Source of the DNA: an uncultured Burkholderiales bacterium
Lineage (GTDB): Bacteria; Pseudomonadota; Gammaproteobacteria; Burkholderiales; Burkholderiaceae_C
Length of the DNA stretch: 64,000 bases
Direction of reading: 5' to 3'
Assembly (NCBI GenBank): GCA_943908475.1
Contig: CALTTG010000017.1
Location: 1 to 64,000 of the forward strand
Of the stretch, positions 8,989-18,400 are shown one piece after another (within the stretch, counting starts at the first letter, position 1; each line of letters begins with the position of its first letter). Below the pieces are notes generated by a model. That model ran no database searches, was not told where the DNA came from, and was given only the letters and a program-made list of their open reading frames with translations. Position numbers and translations under genes: made by a program.

Positions 8989-10284
8989 TCAGCCCAGTGT
9001 GCGGAAAGCCCGGGTGGCTGCGTTGAGCGTCTGGTCGATGTCGGCATCGGTGTGGGCCGCGCTGACGAATCCGGCTTCGTACATGGCTGGCGCCAGGTAG
9101 ACCCCAGCCTGCAGCATCTCGTGGAAAAACTGGTTGAACCGCTCTTTGCCGGTCGCCATCACGGCGGTGTAGTTCTGGGGCAGGTGATCGGCAAAGAAGA
9201 ACCCGAACATGCCTCCCTGGCAGTCGCCTCGCAGCGGCACGCCTGCCGCATCGGCCGCTTGTTGAAGGCCGTCGACCAGGCGGCGGGTGCGCTGCCCCAG
9301 GTCTTCAAAAAAGCCCGGACGCTGGATGATTCGCAAAGTGGCCAGACCGCATGCCGTGGCCACGGGGTTGCCCGACAGCGTGCCAGCCTGGTAAACAGCG
9401 CCCAGCGGCGCCAGTTTTTCCATGATGGACTTGGGGCCCGCAAAGGCGGCCAACGGCATGCCTCCGCCGATCACCTTGCCAAACACGGACAGGTCAGGCT
9501 TGAAGCCGGGAATCTGCTCGGCGTAGAGGCTCTGAGCGCTGCCCAGGGCCACACGGAAACCTGACATCACCTCGTCCAGCACCAACAAGGCGCCATGTTG
9601 GGTGCACAACTCCCGCAGGCGCGTCATGAAGGGCACGCTCGCGCGCACGAAATTCATGTTCCCCGCGATGGGCTCGATCATCACGCAGGCCAGGTCGGGC
9701 CCGTGCTGCACGAAGGCCGCTTCCAGTTGCTCGATGTTGTTGTATTCGAGAACCAGGGTGTGCTGAACCACCTCAGCGGGCACGCCCGCACTGGTGGGGT
9801 GTCCGAAGGTGGCCAACCCAGAGCCGGCCTTCACCAGCAAGGCATCGGCATGGCCGTGGTAACAGCCTTCGAACTTGATCAACTTGCTGCGACCGGTGGC
9901 CCCGCGCGCAAGCCGGATGGCGGTCATGGCCGCTTCGGTGCCAGAGCTCACCAGCCGGACTTGCTCAGCGCTCGGCACCAATTTGAGGATTTCTTCGGCG
10001 AGTTCGATTTCGCGCTCTGTGGGGGCGCCGAACGAGAAGCCCTCCAGGGCCGCCTTCTGAACGGCCTCCAGCACCTCAGGGTGTCCGTGGCCCAGGATCA
10101 TCGGTCCCCACGAGCCGATGTAGTCGATGTACTGTTTGCCCTCGGCGTCCCACATGTAGGCGCCCTGGGATTTGCTGATGAAGCGGGGGGTGCCGCCCAC
10201 GGCGCGGAACGCGCGGACGGGGGAGTTGACGCCGCCCGGGATGACCCGCTGGGCGCGCTCGAACAGGGCCTGATTAGTGGACAT
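8989..10284 (-). CDS. hemL: Glutamate-1-semialdehyde 2,1-aminomutase
   Basis: This 431-residue class III aminotransferase-fold enzyme converts glutamate-1-semialdehyde to 5-aminolevulinate in the C5 tetrapyrrole pathway. Diagnostic segments are IPGGVNSPVRAF at the N-terminus, GTEAAMTAIRLARG near residue 115, LVLDEVMSGFR near residue 240 and VFGKVIGGGMPLAAF near residue 265, whose Lys binds PLP. Its start overlaps the end of thiD by 11 bp, so the genes are translationally coupled. An inverted repeat at 8977-8996 spans the stop and could end the transcript, but no T-tract follows. Confidence 0.96.
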   Translation of the reverse strand: MSTNQALFERAQRVIPGGVNSPVRAFRAVGGTPRFISKSQGAYMWDAEGKQYIDYIGSWGPMILGHGHPEVLEAVQKAALEGFSFGAPTEREIELAEEILKLVPSAEQVRLVSSGTEAAMTAIRLARGATGRSKLIKFEGCYHGHADALLVKAGSGLATFGHPTSAGVPAEVVQHTLVLEYNNIEQLEAAFVQHGPDLACVMIEPIAGNMNFVRASVPFMTRLRELCTQHGALLVLDEVMSGFRVALGSAQSLYAEQIPGFKPDLSVFGKVIGGGMPLAAFAGPKSIMEKLAPLGAVYQAGTLSGNPVATACGLATLRIIQRPGFFEDLGQRTRRLVDGLQQAADAAGVPLRGDCQGGMFGFFFADHLPQNYTAVMATGKERFNQFFHEMLQAGVYLAPAMYEAGFVSAAHTDADIDQTLNAATRAFRTLG

Positions 10285-11230
10285 GGCGCGGTGTGGTGGG
10301 GGCGGTGTGGGGGTCGTCTGTCAGGTCGGTTGCGGTGCCGGCAGTCATGCCCTCGGCGCCCTCCTCGCCCGGCGGGAGGGCCCAGAAGAAGCGGTCGGGG
10401 ATGACCTGGCCCATGCCCGGACGGAAGCCAGCGTCCAGCGATTGATCCAGGTAGCTCAGGGCCTCGGCCACGGCGGCGTCGACTTCCTCGGTCGACGCCA
10501 GGATCGCGGCCAACGCCGCAGACAGCGTTTCTCCGGCACCCACAAAGCCCGCTTCGAACCGCTCGAAACGCTCTCCGGCCAGGGCGCCCTCTGGGGACGC
10601 CAGCACGTTGTCGATGAACTGATCGGGCAGTGGAATGCCGGTGACCAATACAAATTGCGTGCCGCACTCGCCAGCGGCCACGGCCAGCTCGCGTGCCGAG
10701 GGCGATCGCTCAGACTCCCAGTCAGGCAGCAAGAAATCGGTCAGTGTTTTGAGGTTGCCCACCAGCAAGGTGGTGGCCGGCAGGATCAGCTCCTTGAACG
10801 CATCGAGGTAGGACGACTGTTGTTCTTCGTCCAGCCACGACAGGTTGGGCAGGTAAGACACCACCGGAACGTCGGAATAATCGGCCAGCACCTCGGCCAC
10901 CGCGCTCACGCCTTCGGCGCTGCCCAGAAAGCCCACCTTGCAGGCGTTCACGGGCGAGTCTTCCAGCACCACACGGGCTTGTTCGACCACCACATCGGGG
11001 TCGATTTCATGGCTGTCGACGATTTCGGCGGTGTCGCGAATCAGCACGCCGGTCAGCACCGGCATGGCATGAGCACCCATGGACGAGATGGTGGCGATGT
11101 CTGCGGCAATGCCCGAGCCGCCGCATGGGTCGCTCACATTGAAACTCATCACGCACGCGGGCGAGGAGGGTTCGAGGGGCGTGGTGTCGGTGCCGGCCGG
11201 ATCGGCGACACCTTGTTGAATCTGGGTCAT
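10274..11230 (-). CDS. thiD: Hydroxymethylpyrimidine(-phosphate) kinase, ThiD family
   Basis: The 318-residue ribokinase-like protein would phosphorylate HMP-P in thiamine synthesis. Motifs include DPCGGSGIAADIATISSMGAH near residue 35, VLTGVLIRDT, VGNLKTLTDFLLPDW, and the anion-hole/catalytic segment VGAGETLSAALAAIL near residue 230. It is longer than the usual 260-280 residues because of an acidic N-terminus and a Thr/Glu-rich tail of about 35 residues that runs into hemL. No other thi genes are near. The thiD-hemL pairing is recurrent in betaproteobacteria as I recall. Substrate preference (HMP, HMP-P or pyridoxal) cannot be settled from sequence. Confidence 0.85.
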   Translation of the reverse strand: MTQIQQGVADPAGTDTTPLEPSSPACVMSFNVSDPCGGSGIAADIATISSMGAHAMPVLTGVLIRDTAEIVDSHEIDPDVVVEQARVVLEDSPVNACKVGFLGSAEGVSAVAEVLADYSDVPVVSYLPNLSWLDEEQQSSYLDAFKELILPATTLLVGNLKTLTDFLLPDWESERSPSARELAVAAGECGTQFVLVTGIPLPDQFIDNVLASPEGALAGERFERFEAGFVGAGETLSAALAAILASTEEVDAAVAEALSYLDQSLDAGFRPGMGQVIPDRFFWALPPGEEGAEGMTAGTATDLTDDPHTAPTTPRHVH

Positions 11231-11272
11231 GCAGGGGTACCTGGTGGTCCGAAAGTGGGCCGTTGTCCGGAG

Positions 11273-11302
11273 TATGTACTCGGTTTCAGCGCCTGATTAC
11301 AA
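11273..11302 (-). promoter_or_regulatory. Possible sigma70 promoter for thiD-hemL
   Basis: On the minus strand TTGTAA (11297-11302) and TACATA (11273-11278) are separated by 18 bp, about 40 bp upstream of the thiD ATG. The match is moderate only. Confidence 0.35.
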
Positions 11303-11360
11303 CGTGGACATCTTTCGGGATGTGCCCGGAAACCCTGCCTGAAGCAGGGGTTGGCGTGGC

Positions 11361-11366
11361 TACAAT
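11361..11366 (+). promoter_or_regulatory. TACAAT -10 box before rubredoxin
   Basis: The TACAAT hexamer would start transcription near 11373, which puts the ATG at 11365 inside the promoter and favours the GTG at 11398 as start codon. A good -35 is not visible. Instead an inverted repeat (CCCTGC 11333-11338, GCAGGG 11344-11349) covers that position. Confidence 0.5.
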
Positions 11367-11397
11367 GACCCGATTGTATTCATGCTGCCGAACTACC

Positions 11398-11571
11398 GTG
11401 AACGCTTCCCGTACCTGGATGTGCCTGATTTGTGGCTGGATTTACGACGAGGCCACCGGCCTGCCTGACGAAGGCATTGCGCCGGGAACCCCATGGGATC
11501 AGGTGCCCATGAATTGGGTGTGCCCCGAATGCGGGGCGCGCAAAGAAGATTTCGAGATGGTTCAAGTCTGA
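11398..11571 (+). CDS. Rubredoxin
   Basis: The 57-residue protein from the GTG at 11398 has both rubredoxin iron knuckles, CLICG (Cys9, Cys12) and CPECG (Cys42, Cys45), with the usual Trp/Tyr/Pro core (GWIYDE, GIAPGTPW). It is a single-iron electron carrier. Upstream in-frame ATGs at 11263 and 11365 would give a non-homologous extension, and 11365 overlaps a -10 box. It lies between thiD (divergent) and the pil chemosensory genes. Rubredoxin next to pilG is a common beta/gammaproteobacterial arrangement without a known functional link. Confidence 0.92.
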   Translation: MNASRTWMCLICGWIYDEATGLPDEGIAPGTPWDQVPMNWVCPECGARKEDFEMVQV

Positions 11572-11661
11572 TCCAGGACATCGGGTGCCGCGCCCGCTTG
11601 CAGTCGGCACCTTTGAATGACCTGTCTGTCGCAGCAGCGACACACCTGGAGGATTGGTTTC

Positions 11662-12081
11662 GTGAGTGACTTGGGAAATGCGGGCACGCCCGTCAAAGTG
11701 CTGGTGATCGACGACAGCAACACCATCCGCCGCAGCGCCGAGATTTTTCTCAAGCAGGGCGGCTATGAGGTCTTGCTGGCCGAGGATGGTTTTGATGCCT
11801 TGTCCAAGGTCAACGACCATGCCCCCCACGTCATTTTCTGCGACATCCTCATGCCGCGACTGGATGGCTATCAGACCTGCGCCATCATCAAGAAAAATGC
11901 CCGCTTTGCACGCACGCCCGTGATCATGCTGTCCTCCAAAGATGGCTTGTTCGACAAGGCCCGCGGTCGCATGGTGGGTTCCCAAGATTACCTGACCAAA
12001 CCCTTCACCAAAGACCAGCTTCTCCAGGCGGTGGCGCGCCACGCCTCGCCCGACGAAGCCGCGACGGCTGACGGGTCCTGA
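11662..12081 (+). CDS. pilG: Twitching motility response regulator PilG
   Basis: The GTG at 11662 is preceded by GGAGG at 11648-11652, which decides this start over upstream in-frame codons. The 139-residue protein is a stand-alone receiver domain: acidic pair VIDDS near residue 16, phosphoacceptor Asp in FCDILMPRLDG at residue 60, and the conserved Lys in LTKPFTKDQ near residue 113. There is no output domain. In type IV pilus systems PilG is phosphorylated by the PilL/ChpA kinase and promotes pilus extension. It is the first gene of a five-gene run. Confidence 0.92.
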   Translation: MSDLGNAGTPVKVLVIDDSNTIRRSAEIFLKQGGYEVLLAEDGFDALSKVNDHAPHVIFCDILMPRLDGYQTCAIIKKNARFARTPVIMLSSKDGLFDKARGRMVGSQDYLTKPFTKDQLLQAVARHASPDEAATADGS

Positions 12082-12110
12082 TTATTCCGGGCTCTGCCCA
12101 AGGTATTGCC

Positions 12111-12476
12111 ATGCCCATCCAAAAGATTCTGCTCGTTGACGATTCCAAGACCGAATTGCACGTGCTCACAGAACTGCTCACCAAGCGTGGTTATCAGGTG
12201 CGCTCGGCCGAAAATGGCGAGGACGCCTTCAAGCGCCTGGGTGAAGATCGCCCCGACCTGATCATCATGGACGTGGTCATGCCGGGTCAGAACGGCTTTC
12301 AGCTCACGCGCGCCATCACCCGCGACCCGTCCTACAGCGACATCCCGGTGATCATCTGTTCCAGCAAGAATCAGGAAACCGATCGCGTCTGGGGCATGCG
12401 CCAAGGGGCCAAGGATTACGTCGTCAAGCCCGTCAACCCCGACGAGCTGCTGTCCAAGATCAAGGCCTTCGGCTGA
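12111..12476 (+). CDS. pilH: Twitching motility response regulator PilH
   Basis: A 121-residue single receiver domain with LLVDDSKTE at the N-terminus, phosphoacceptor Asp54 in IIMDVVMPGQNG, the switch Ser/Thr in VIICSSKNQ, and Lys in VVKPVNPDELL. Order and spacing after pilG match the Pil-Chp cluster. PilH opposes or drains phosphate from the PilG branch in known systems. Confidence 0.92.
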   Translation: MPIQKILLVDDSKTELHVLTELLTKRGYQVRSAENGEDAFKRLGEDRPDLIIMDVVMPGQNGFQLTRAITRDPSYSDIPVIICSSKNQETDRVWGMRQGAKDYVVKPVNPDELLSKIKAFG

Positions 12477-12504
12477 CCGCCCCACAGGGGGAGAACACAA
12501 GAAC

Positions 12505-13038
12505 ATGGCCAACAAAGACGCACTGAGGGAACTCCAGCAACGGCTGGCAGAACGGTTGCGCCTGATCCGCGAAACGGCACCGACCAAAAACTGGTTGGCC
12601 GTGGAAGTGGCCGGGCACGGTTTCCTGCTGCCGCTGGAACAATCGGGTGAGATCTTTTCGCTCTCCACGCTGCAGAACGTGCCCCACAGCCAGCCTTGGT
12701 TCAAGGGCGTGGCCAACATGCGAGGGCAACTGCACGGCGTCGTCGACTTGGCGGCCTTTTTGGGGCTGCCTCGCGGCCATGCCCGACCTGACACGCCGCT
12801 GCGCGATGCAGGCCGGCTCGTGGCGTTCAACGCGGGCCTCCAGATCAACGTGGCCCTGCTGATCGACCGCCTTCTGGGGCTGCGCCGCCCGGAAGACCTC
12901 TCGCCTGCGCCTGCCAGCGCTGGCAACCGACCCCACTTCATCACGGCAGAAATGATCGACACCAAGGGCCGCCCTTGGTACGAGATCAACCTGGCCGCAT
13001 TGGCCTGTGACGAGGCCTTCCTGAAAGTGGCGGCCTGA
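12505..13038 (+). CDS. pilI: CheW-like adaptor PilI
   Basis: The 177-residue CheW-fold protein links the PilJ receptor to the PilL kinase. The segments WLAVEVAGHGFLLPLEQSGEI, WFKGVANMRGQLHGVVDLAAFLG and a C-terminal IDTKGRPWYEINLAAL fit the CheW beta-barrel pair. A purine-rich GGGGGAG sequence lies about 11 bp before the ATG. It sits between pilH and pilJ, the canonical place. Confidence 0.9.
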   Translation: MANKDALRELQQRLAERLRLIRETAPTKNWLAVEVAGHGFLLPLEQSGEIFSLSTLQNVPHSQPWFKGVANMRGQLHGVVDLAAFLGLPRGHARPDTPLRDAGRLVAFNAGLQINVALLIDRLLGLRRPEDLSPAPASAGNRPHFITAEMIDTKGRPWYEINLAALACDEAFLKVAA

Positions 13039-13079
13039 CGGCCCATTTTCAGTGCTGACGATTACCGGAGCATTCCAAC

Positions 13080-15437
13080 ATGAGTTTCCTGAGCCGCATC
13101 AAAGAACTGGGCAAGTCTCGTGACGAAGAAGAGATTCAGCCCGAGGCCCTTGCGGGTGAAGTGCTGGTGACCACCGACGGTGCTCAAAACGTCGACACCC
13201 ACACGCATGCGCACACCCATGCACACTCTCAGTCGCACGCCAGCACGACCGCGGGCCCTGACGAGTCCATCATTTCGGAAGCCGCTCCCTCCGAGTTCCC
13301 GCTCGATTACAACGACACCCGCCTGCAACCCGAGCCCGATCACCTCGGCGACCAGTTGCCGCCGGAGCCGACCTCCGGCTTGCCGCTGGTGGGGCACTTG
13401 CCCCTGGAGCGTCAGCAGCGCGTGCTGTTTGGCGCCGTCGCCTTGGGCGCGCTTGGCCTGATGGTGTCCGCCTTCTTGGCGGTGAACTCTGCCGACCGTC
13501 GTGCCACCCAAGCGGCCGCGACCGGTCAGGCCTTGATGCAGTCGCAGCGTCTGGCGAAATCGGTGTCTCAGGCCTTGATCGGTGGACAACAGGCCTTCCC
13601 CGAAGTGGCTGACTCGTCCAAGATTCTGGCGTCCAACGTGCGTGGACTGATGCAGGGTGATGGGGCCCTGGGCATTGCCGAAGCGCCCACGGGCGTCAAA
13701 GACGTGCTCAAGCCCTTGCTGCCTTTGGTCGACCGGGCCGAGAAAAACTCTGGCTTTGTGTTGAAGCAAAAGGACGTGCTGACCAAGGTGAGTCAGTCTT
13801 TGCGGGAGGTGAACAGCCACTCGTCCGACTTGCTGGACCTGGCCGAAGGCATCGCCACGACCAAGATCGAAAAAGGTGGCATCTCGGCGTCTGAGCACAT
13901 CGCCCTGAACCAATTGGTGATGCTGACGCAACGCATTGGTAAGTCGGCCAACGAATTCCTGACCGTGGAAGGCGTGTCGACCGAGGCCGTGTTCTTGTTG
14001 GGCAAAGACTTGAACGCCTTCAAGGAACTGGCAGAAGGCTTGAACAACGGCAACGCCGAGTTGCAACTGCCTGGCACGCGCGACCCTGAAGTGCGCGAAC
14101 AACTCGACGCCCTGCTCAAGCAGTTCGATCAGGTTCGCACCCAGTCCACTTACATTCTGGGCACCCTGCAAGGCCTGGTGGCCGCACGTGATGCGCAGGT
14201 GAGCATCGTCTCGGACAGTGAACCCCTGCGCAAGGGCTTGGAACAAGCCCAGCGCCAGCTGTCAGAAGGCGCGGGCGTTGGCGGTTTGAACGTGGCGCTG
14301 GTTGTGTTGTTCCTGGGCTTGGTGGCCGGGGCTGGCTATGGTTTGCTGCGCGTGTACCTGACCGAACAGCGCCACCGCGCCCAGGTCGCTGAATTCCAGC
14401 GCCAGGAAGCCGAACGCCAAGAGCGTGAAGCCAAGCGCGTGAACGACGCCAACCAGGCCGCCATTTTGCGACTGATGAACGAGCTGCAAATGGTCGCTGA
14501 AGGTGACTTGACGCAACAAGCCACGGTGACCGAAGACATCACCGGCGCCATCGCCGACTCGGTGAACTTCACAGTGGAAGAGCTGCGCACCCTGGTGTCT
14601 CAGGTGCAGGCCACGGTGTCGCGGGTGACGGAAACCACCGGTCAGGTGGAAGCGACCTCGACCGAGCTGCTGGCGGCTTCTGACGAGCAGCTGCGCGAGA
14701 TTCGCGAAACCGGCGAATCGGTGCTGAACATGGCCGGTCGAATCAACGAAGTGTCGGCACAAGCCCAGCACTCCGCCGAGGTGGCGCGCCAATCGCTGGA
14801 AGCCGCGGACTCTGGCCTCAAGGCCGTGCAAGACGCCATCGGCGGCATGAACACCATCCGTGACCAGATTCAGGAAACCTCCAAGCGAATCAAGCGTCTG
14901 GGCGAATCGTCGCAGGAGATTGGTGAAATCACCGAGCTGATTTCCGACATTACCGAACAGACCAACGTGCTGGCCCTGAACGCCGCCATTCAGGCGGCCT
15001 CGGCCGGTGAAGCCGGTCGCGGTTTCTCGGTGGTGGCCGAAGAAGTGCAGCGTTTGGCGGAACGCTCTGGCGACGCCACCCGACAGATTGCCGCGCTGGT
15101 GCGCACCATTCAGACCGACACCCAAGACGCGGTGGGCGCCATGGAGCGCTCCACGCAGAAGGTGGTGGAAGGGGCCAAGCTGTCTGACGCGGCCGGTACC
15201 GCGCTGAACGACATTGACCGCGTGTCACGCCGTTTGGCCGAGCTGATTCAGGAAATTTCTGCCCAGGCTTCCAAGGAAGCCGAACAAGCCAACGTGGTGG
15301 TGGCCAACATCCAGCACATTTTCGCGGTGACCGAACAGGCCGGTGACGGCACCCGTTCGACGGCCCAGTTGGTGCGTGAGCTGTCTCGCACCGCCGAAGA
15401 ACTGCAGCAGTCGGTGGCGCGTTTCCGCATCGCCTGA
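13080..15437 (+). CDS. pilJ: Type IV pilus methyl-accepting chemotaxis protein PilJ
   Basis: The 785-residue receptor has a cytoplasmic N-terminal stretch of about 110 residues, TM1 near 115-139, a long helical periplasmic region, and TM2 near 399-425. A HAMP-like segment and a signalling coiled coil follow, with the hairpin tip around GEAGRGFSVVAEEVQRLAERS (about residue 644). PilJ senses type IV pilus or surface cues in characterised systems. The cytoplasmic N-terminus contains an unusual run of alternating His with Thr/Ala (about residues 40-55). Several Glu/Gln-rich methylation-like heptads are present, but no cheR/cheB-type gene (pilK, chpB) occurs in the window. Confidence 0.93.
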   Translation: MSFLSRIKELGKSRDEEEIQPEALAGEVLVTTDGAQNVDTHTHAHTHAHSQSHASTTAGPDESIISEAAPSEFPLDYNDTRLQPEPDHLGDQLPPEPTSGLPLVGHLPLERQQRVLFGAVALGALGLMVSAFLAVNSADRRATQAAATGQALMQSQRLAKSVSQALIGGQQAFPEVADSSKILASNVRGLMQGDGALGIAEAPTGVKDVLKPLLPLVDRAEKNSGFVLKQKDVLTKVSQSLREVNSHSSDLLDLAEGIATTKIEKGGISASEHIALNQLVMLTQRIGKSANEFLTVEGVSTEAVFLLGKDLNAFKELAEGLNNGNAELQLPGTRDPEVREQLDALLKQFDQVRTQSTYILGTLQGLVAARDAQVSIVSDSEPLRKGLEQAQRQLSEGAGVGGLNVALVVLFLGLVAGAGYGLLRVYLTEQRHRAQVAEFQRQEAERQEREAKRVNDANQAAILRLMNELQMVAEGDLTQQATVTEDITGAIADSVNFTVEELRTLVSQVQATVSRVTETTGQVEATSTELLAASDEQLREIRETGESVLNMAGRINEVSAQAQHSAEVARQSLEAADSGLKAVQDAIGGMNTIRDQIQETSKRIKRLGESSQEIGEITELISDITEQTNVLALNAAIQAASAGEAGRGFSVVAEEVQRLAERSGDATRQIAALVRTIQTDTQDAVGAMERSTQKVVEGAKLSDAAGTALNDIDRVSRRLAELIQEISAQASKEAEQANVVVANIQHIFAVTEQAGDGTRSTAQLVRELSRTAEELQQSVARFRIA

Positions 15438-15457
15438 CCTGAGCCGACGCCCGAGCG

Positions 15458-18400
15458 ATGGACCACACCATGAATGCCTCTCCCATGTCGGATGACCTCA
15501 GCGCGCTGGCGTGGGTCTACGAGGAAGTCAAGAAGTCACTGGAAACGGCCCAGAAGTCGTTGCAGCGCTGCCTGAAAGAGTCGGTCACCACCGGCTTTTC
15601 AGACGTCGATGCGGTCGACCCTGCGGTTCTGCGCACGGCGCGACAACAACTCCACCAGGGCGTCGGTGCCCTGGAGTTGGCGGGCTTGACCGGTGGCGCC
15701 AGCTTGCTGCGGGCCAGCGAGGCGCTGGTGCAGCGGTATGTGAACCGTCCCCAATCGCTCAACGAAGAAGGCGTCAAGGCCATTGAATCGGCCTCGTTTG
15801 CCTTGCTCGACTTCATGCGTCGCCGTTTGGCGGGCAAGACCGTGTCGGTCATGGCCCTGTTTCCTCAGTACGAGAAGCTGATGGAACTGGCGGGTGCCGA
15901 TCTGGCCCGTCCTTCCGATTTGTGGGTGCAGGAATGGCCTGCGGTGTCGTTGGACGTGCCCCTGAGCCCACCCGCCGACACCGAGGCGCGTGACGCTGAC
16001 ACGCGGGCCGTGGACGTGTTTGAGGTGTCGCTGCTCAAGCTCCTCAAAAGCGGACAGGCGTCTGATGCGGCGCCCCTGGTGGGGCTGTGCGCCGATCTGG
16101 CGGCCGGTGCCACCGCCCGTCAGGCTCACCGCGAGTCGGCCACCTGGGTCTTGGCCTGCGGGTTCCTGCAAGCCATTGCCGAGCAGCGGTTGCCCATCAC
16201 GGTGCACGTCAAGCGTGTGCTCTCTGCGTTGCTCAGCCAATTGCGCAAGCTGGCCAAAGGCCATGTGCTGCTCTCGGACCGCCTCACCCATGAGCTGCTG
16301 TTCTTTTGCGCGCAAGCCGAACCTGCGGCCCCTGAGGCCACTGACGACGCCAGCGTCCTGGACCAGTTGCGCCAGGCGTTCCGGCTGGAGTCGCACCGTC
16401 CCATCGACCTTCGTCAGGCTTCCCTGGGGCGTTTTGACCCCAGTTGGGTCACCCAGGCCATCAAGCGTGTGGTGGCGGCCAAAGACGGCTGGTCGGCCGT
16501 GTCGGCTGGCGAGCTCATTCGCCTGAGTGGCTTGAACGAGCAGTTTGCGCTGGTGTCTGATTCGGTTCGCAAACTCTACGAAGAGGGCGCCGAGTTGGCC
16601 CAAGCCCTGACCGACACGGTGTCGGCCACGGTGCAATCGGCGCAGGCGCCCGAGCCAACCCTGGCCATGGAAGTGGCCACCAGCTTGCTGTACCTCGAGG
16701 CGTCGCTCGACGAGGGTGAATTCGATCATCCCGATGAATTCCACCGGCTCAATCGCCTGGCCGAGCGCATGCGTCACGCGCAAGCGGGCCAGACGCCCGA
16801 TCCGCTGGAGCCCTGGATGGAGGCGCTCTATCGCAAGGTGTCTGATCGTCAGACGATTGGCAGCGTGGTGCAGGAGTTGCGCAACACCTTGGGGGAGTGC
16901 GAGAAAAGCATCGATCAGTTTTTCCGTGACCCCACCCAAACGCCCGCATTGCTGGCCGTGGATGGCCACCTCAAGTCGATGAAGGGTGTCATGGGCGTGT
17001 TGGGCTTGGATCCAGCCGCCCACGCCGTGACCCGGATGCGCCAGGACGTCGAAGCGCTGGCCCAGCCAGAGGCGGACCTCGACGCGGCGGCCCAACAGGG
17101 CGTGCACGATCGCCTGGCCTCCAACCTCAGCGCGGTGGGCTTTTTGGTGGACATGTTGGGCGTTCAGCCCAACTTGGTGAAATCGCTGTTCGAATTCAAT
17201 CCGGACTCCGGGGTGTTGGCGCCCATCATGGGTCGAGTGACGTCGGCTGCGCCTGAGGTCGATCCGGTGCACGTCATGGCCCGCCCCGCCGAAAAAGACA
17301 GCCGCGAGCGAGCGCACGACGTGGCCGAATCGCTGGCCGAACACATTGGCCGCGACGACGCCTCGTTGCCGGAATTGAGCCTCGAGTTGGCCGATCTGGC
17401 CCAGAGCCCGCTGGTTCAGGAGCAGCCCGATCTGGCCGCCTCATTGGCCGTGGCGCAGGAAGCCCTGGAGCGTGCGGCTGCGGCGGGTGACGCCACCTCC
17501 GGGCCGTTGGCCGACGAGGCCCGTGAAGCGCGGCAAGAGGCCGCGGCCGCCCTCAATGATCTGGCTCAGGCCGTGGTCGAGCCTGAGTTGCCGACGCTGG
17601 ACGTCGAGCCCTTGCCGGCCATGTCCGAGACGCTGGTGCCACAAGCGCCTCAGACACCCGCTGCCACGGGGCTGGAAGACGACCACGAGATGCGGGAAAT
17701 CTTCTTGGAAGAAGCCCGTGAAGTGCTCGTTGAAGCCCGCGCATCGTTGGCTGACATGAGTGCTCAACCCGCGGACATCGGGGCCATGACCTCCTTGCGT
17801 CGCGCATTTCACACCTTCAAGGGCAGCTCCCGCATGGTGGGCCTGCGCGACTTCGGTGAGGCGGCCTGGGCCTGTGAGCAGCTCTACAACAGCTGCCTGG
17901 CCTCGCAGGCCCCTGCCACCGACGAGCTCTTGGGGCTCAGCGACGAAGTGCTGGGTGAACTTGCCCAGTGGATCGAAGACATCGCACAGGGCCAGGACGA
18001 AGGCCGTTCGCCCCAGGCCATCATCGAGGCGGCCGATGCCCTGCGATTGGAGGGGCGTCGGGTGCCCCTTCAGGCTCCGTCGCTCCCGGTGGAAGAGGCC
18101 GACTCGGTCGAGTCCCTCGTTTTGCCGGATGCACCGGCGTCGTCGGGCGAACTGGTCTTCGCCGCCGATTTCACCGACACGCGGGCCTCGGACGTGCCGA
18201 CCCTGGAGTTGCCCGAACTCATCGAGTTGCCGCTGACCGATGAGGTGTCGCTCGACGACACGCCCGCCGCAGAGCCGGTCGTGCCTGAGGGGCTCGATCA
18301 GCCCACGGTGATCGACGAGGTGTCCTTGGACCTGTCCGAGGGGCCGATGCCGGCCGAGCTCTCCGCCGAGCTTTCTGGTGAACTGACGGCCACCCAACCT

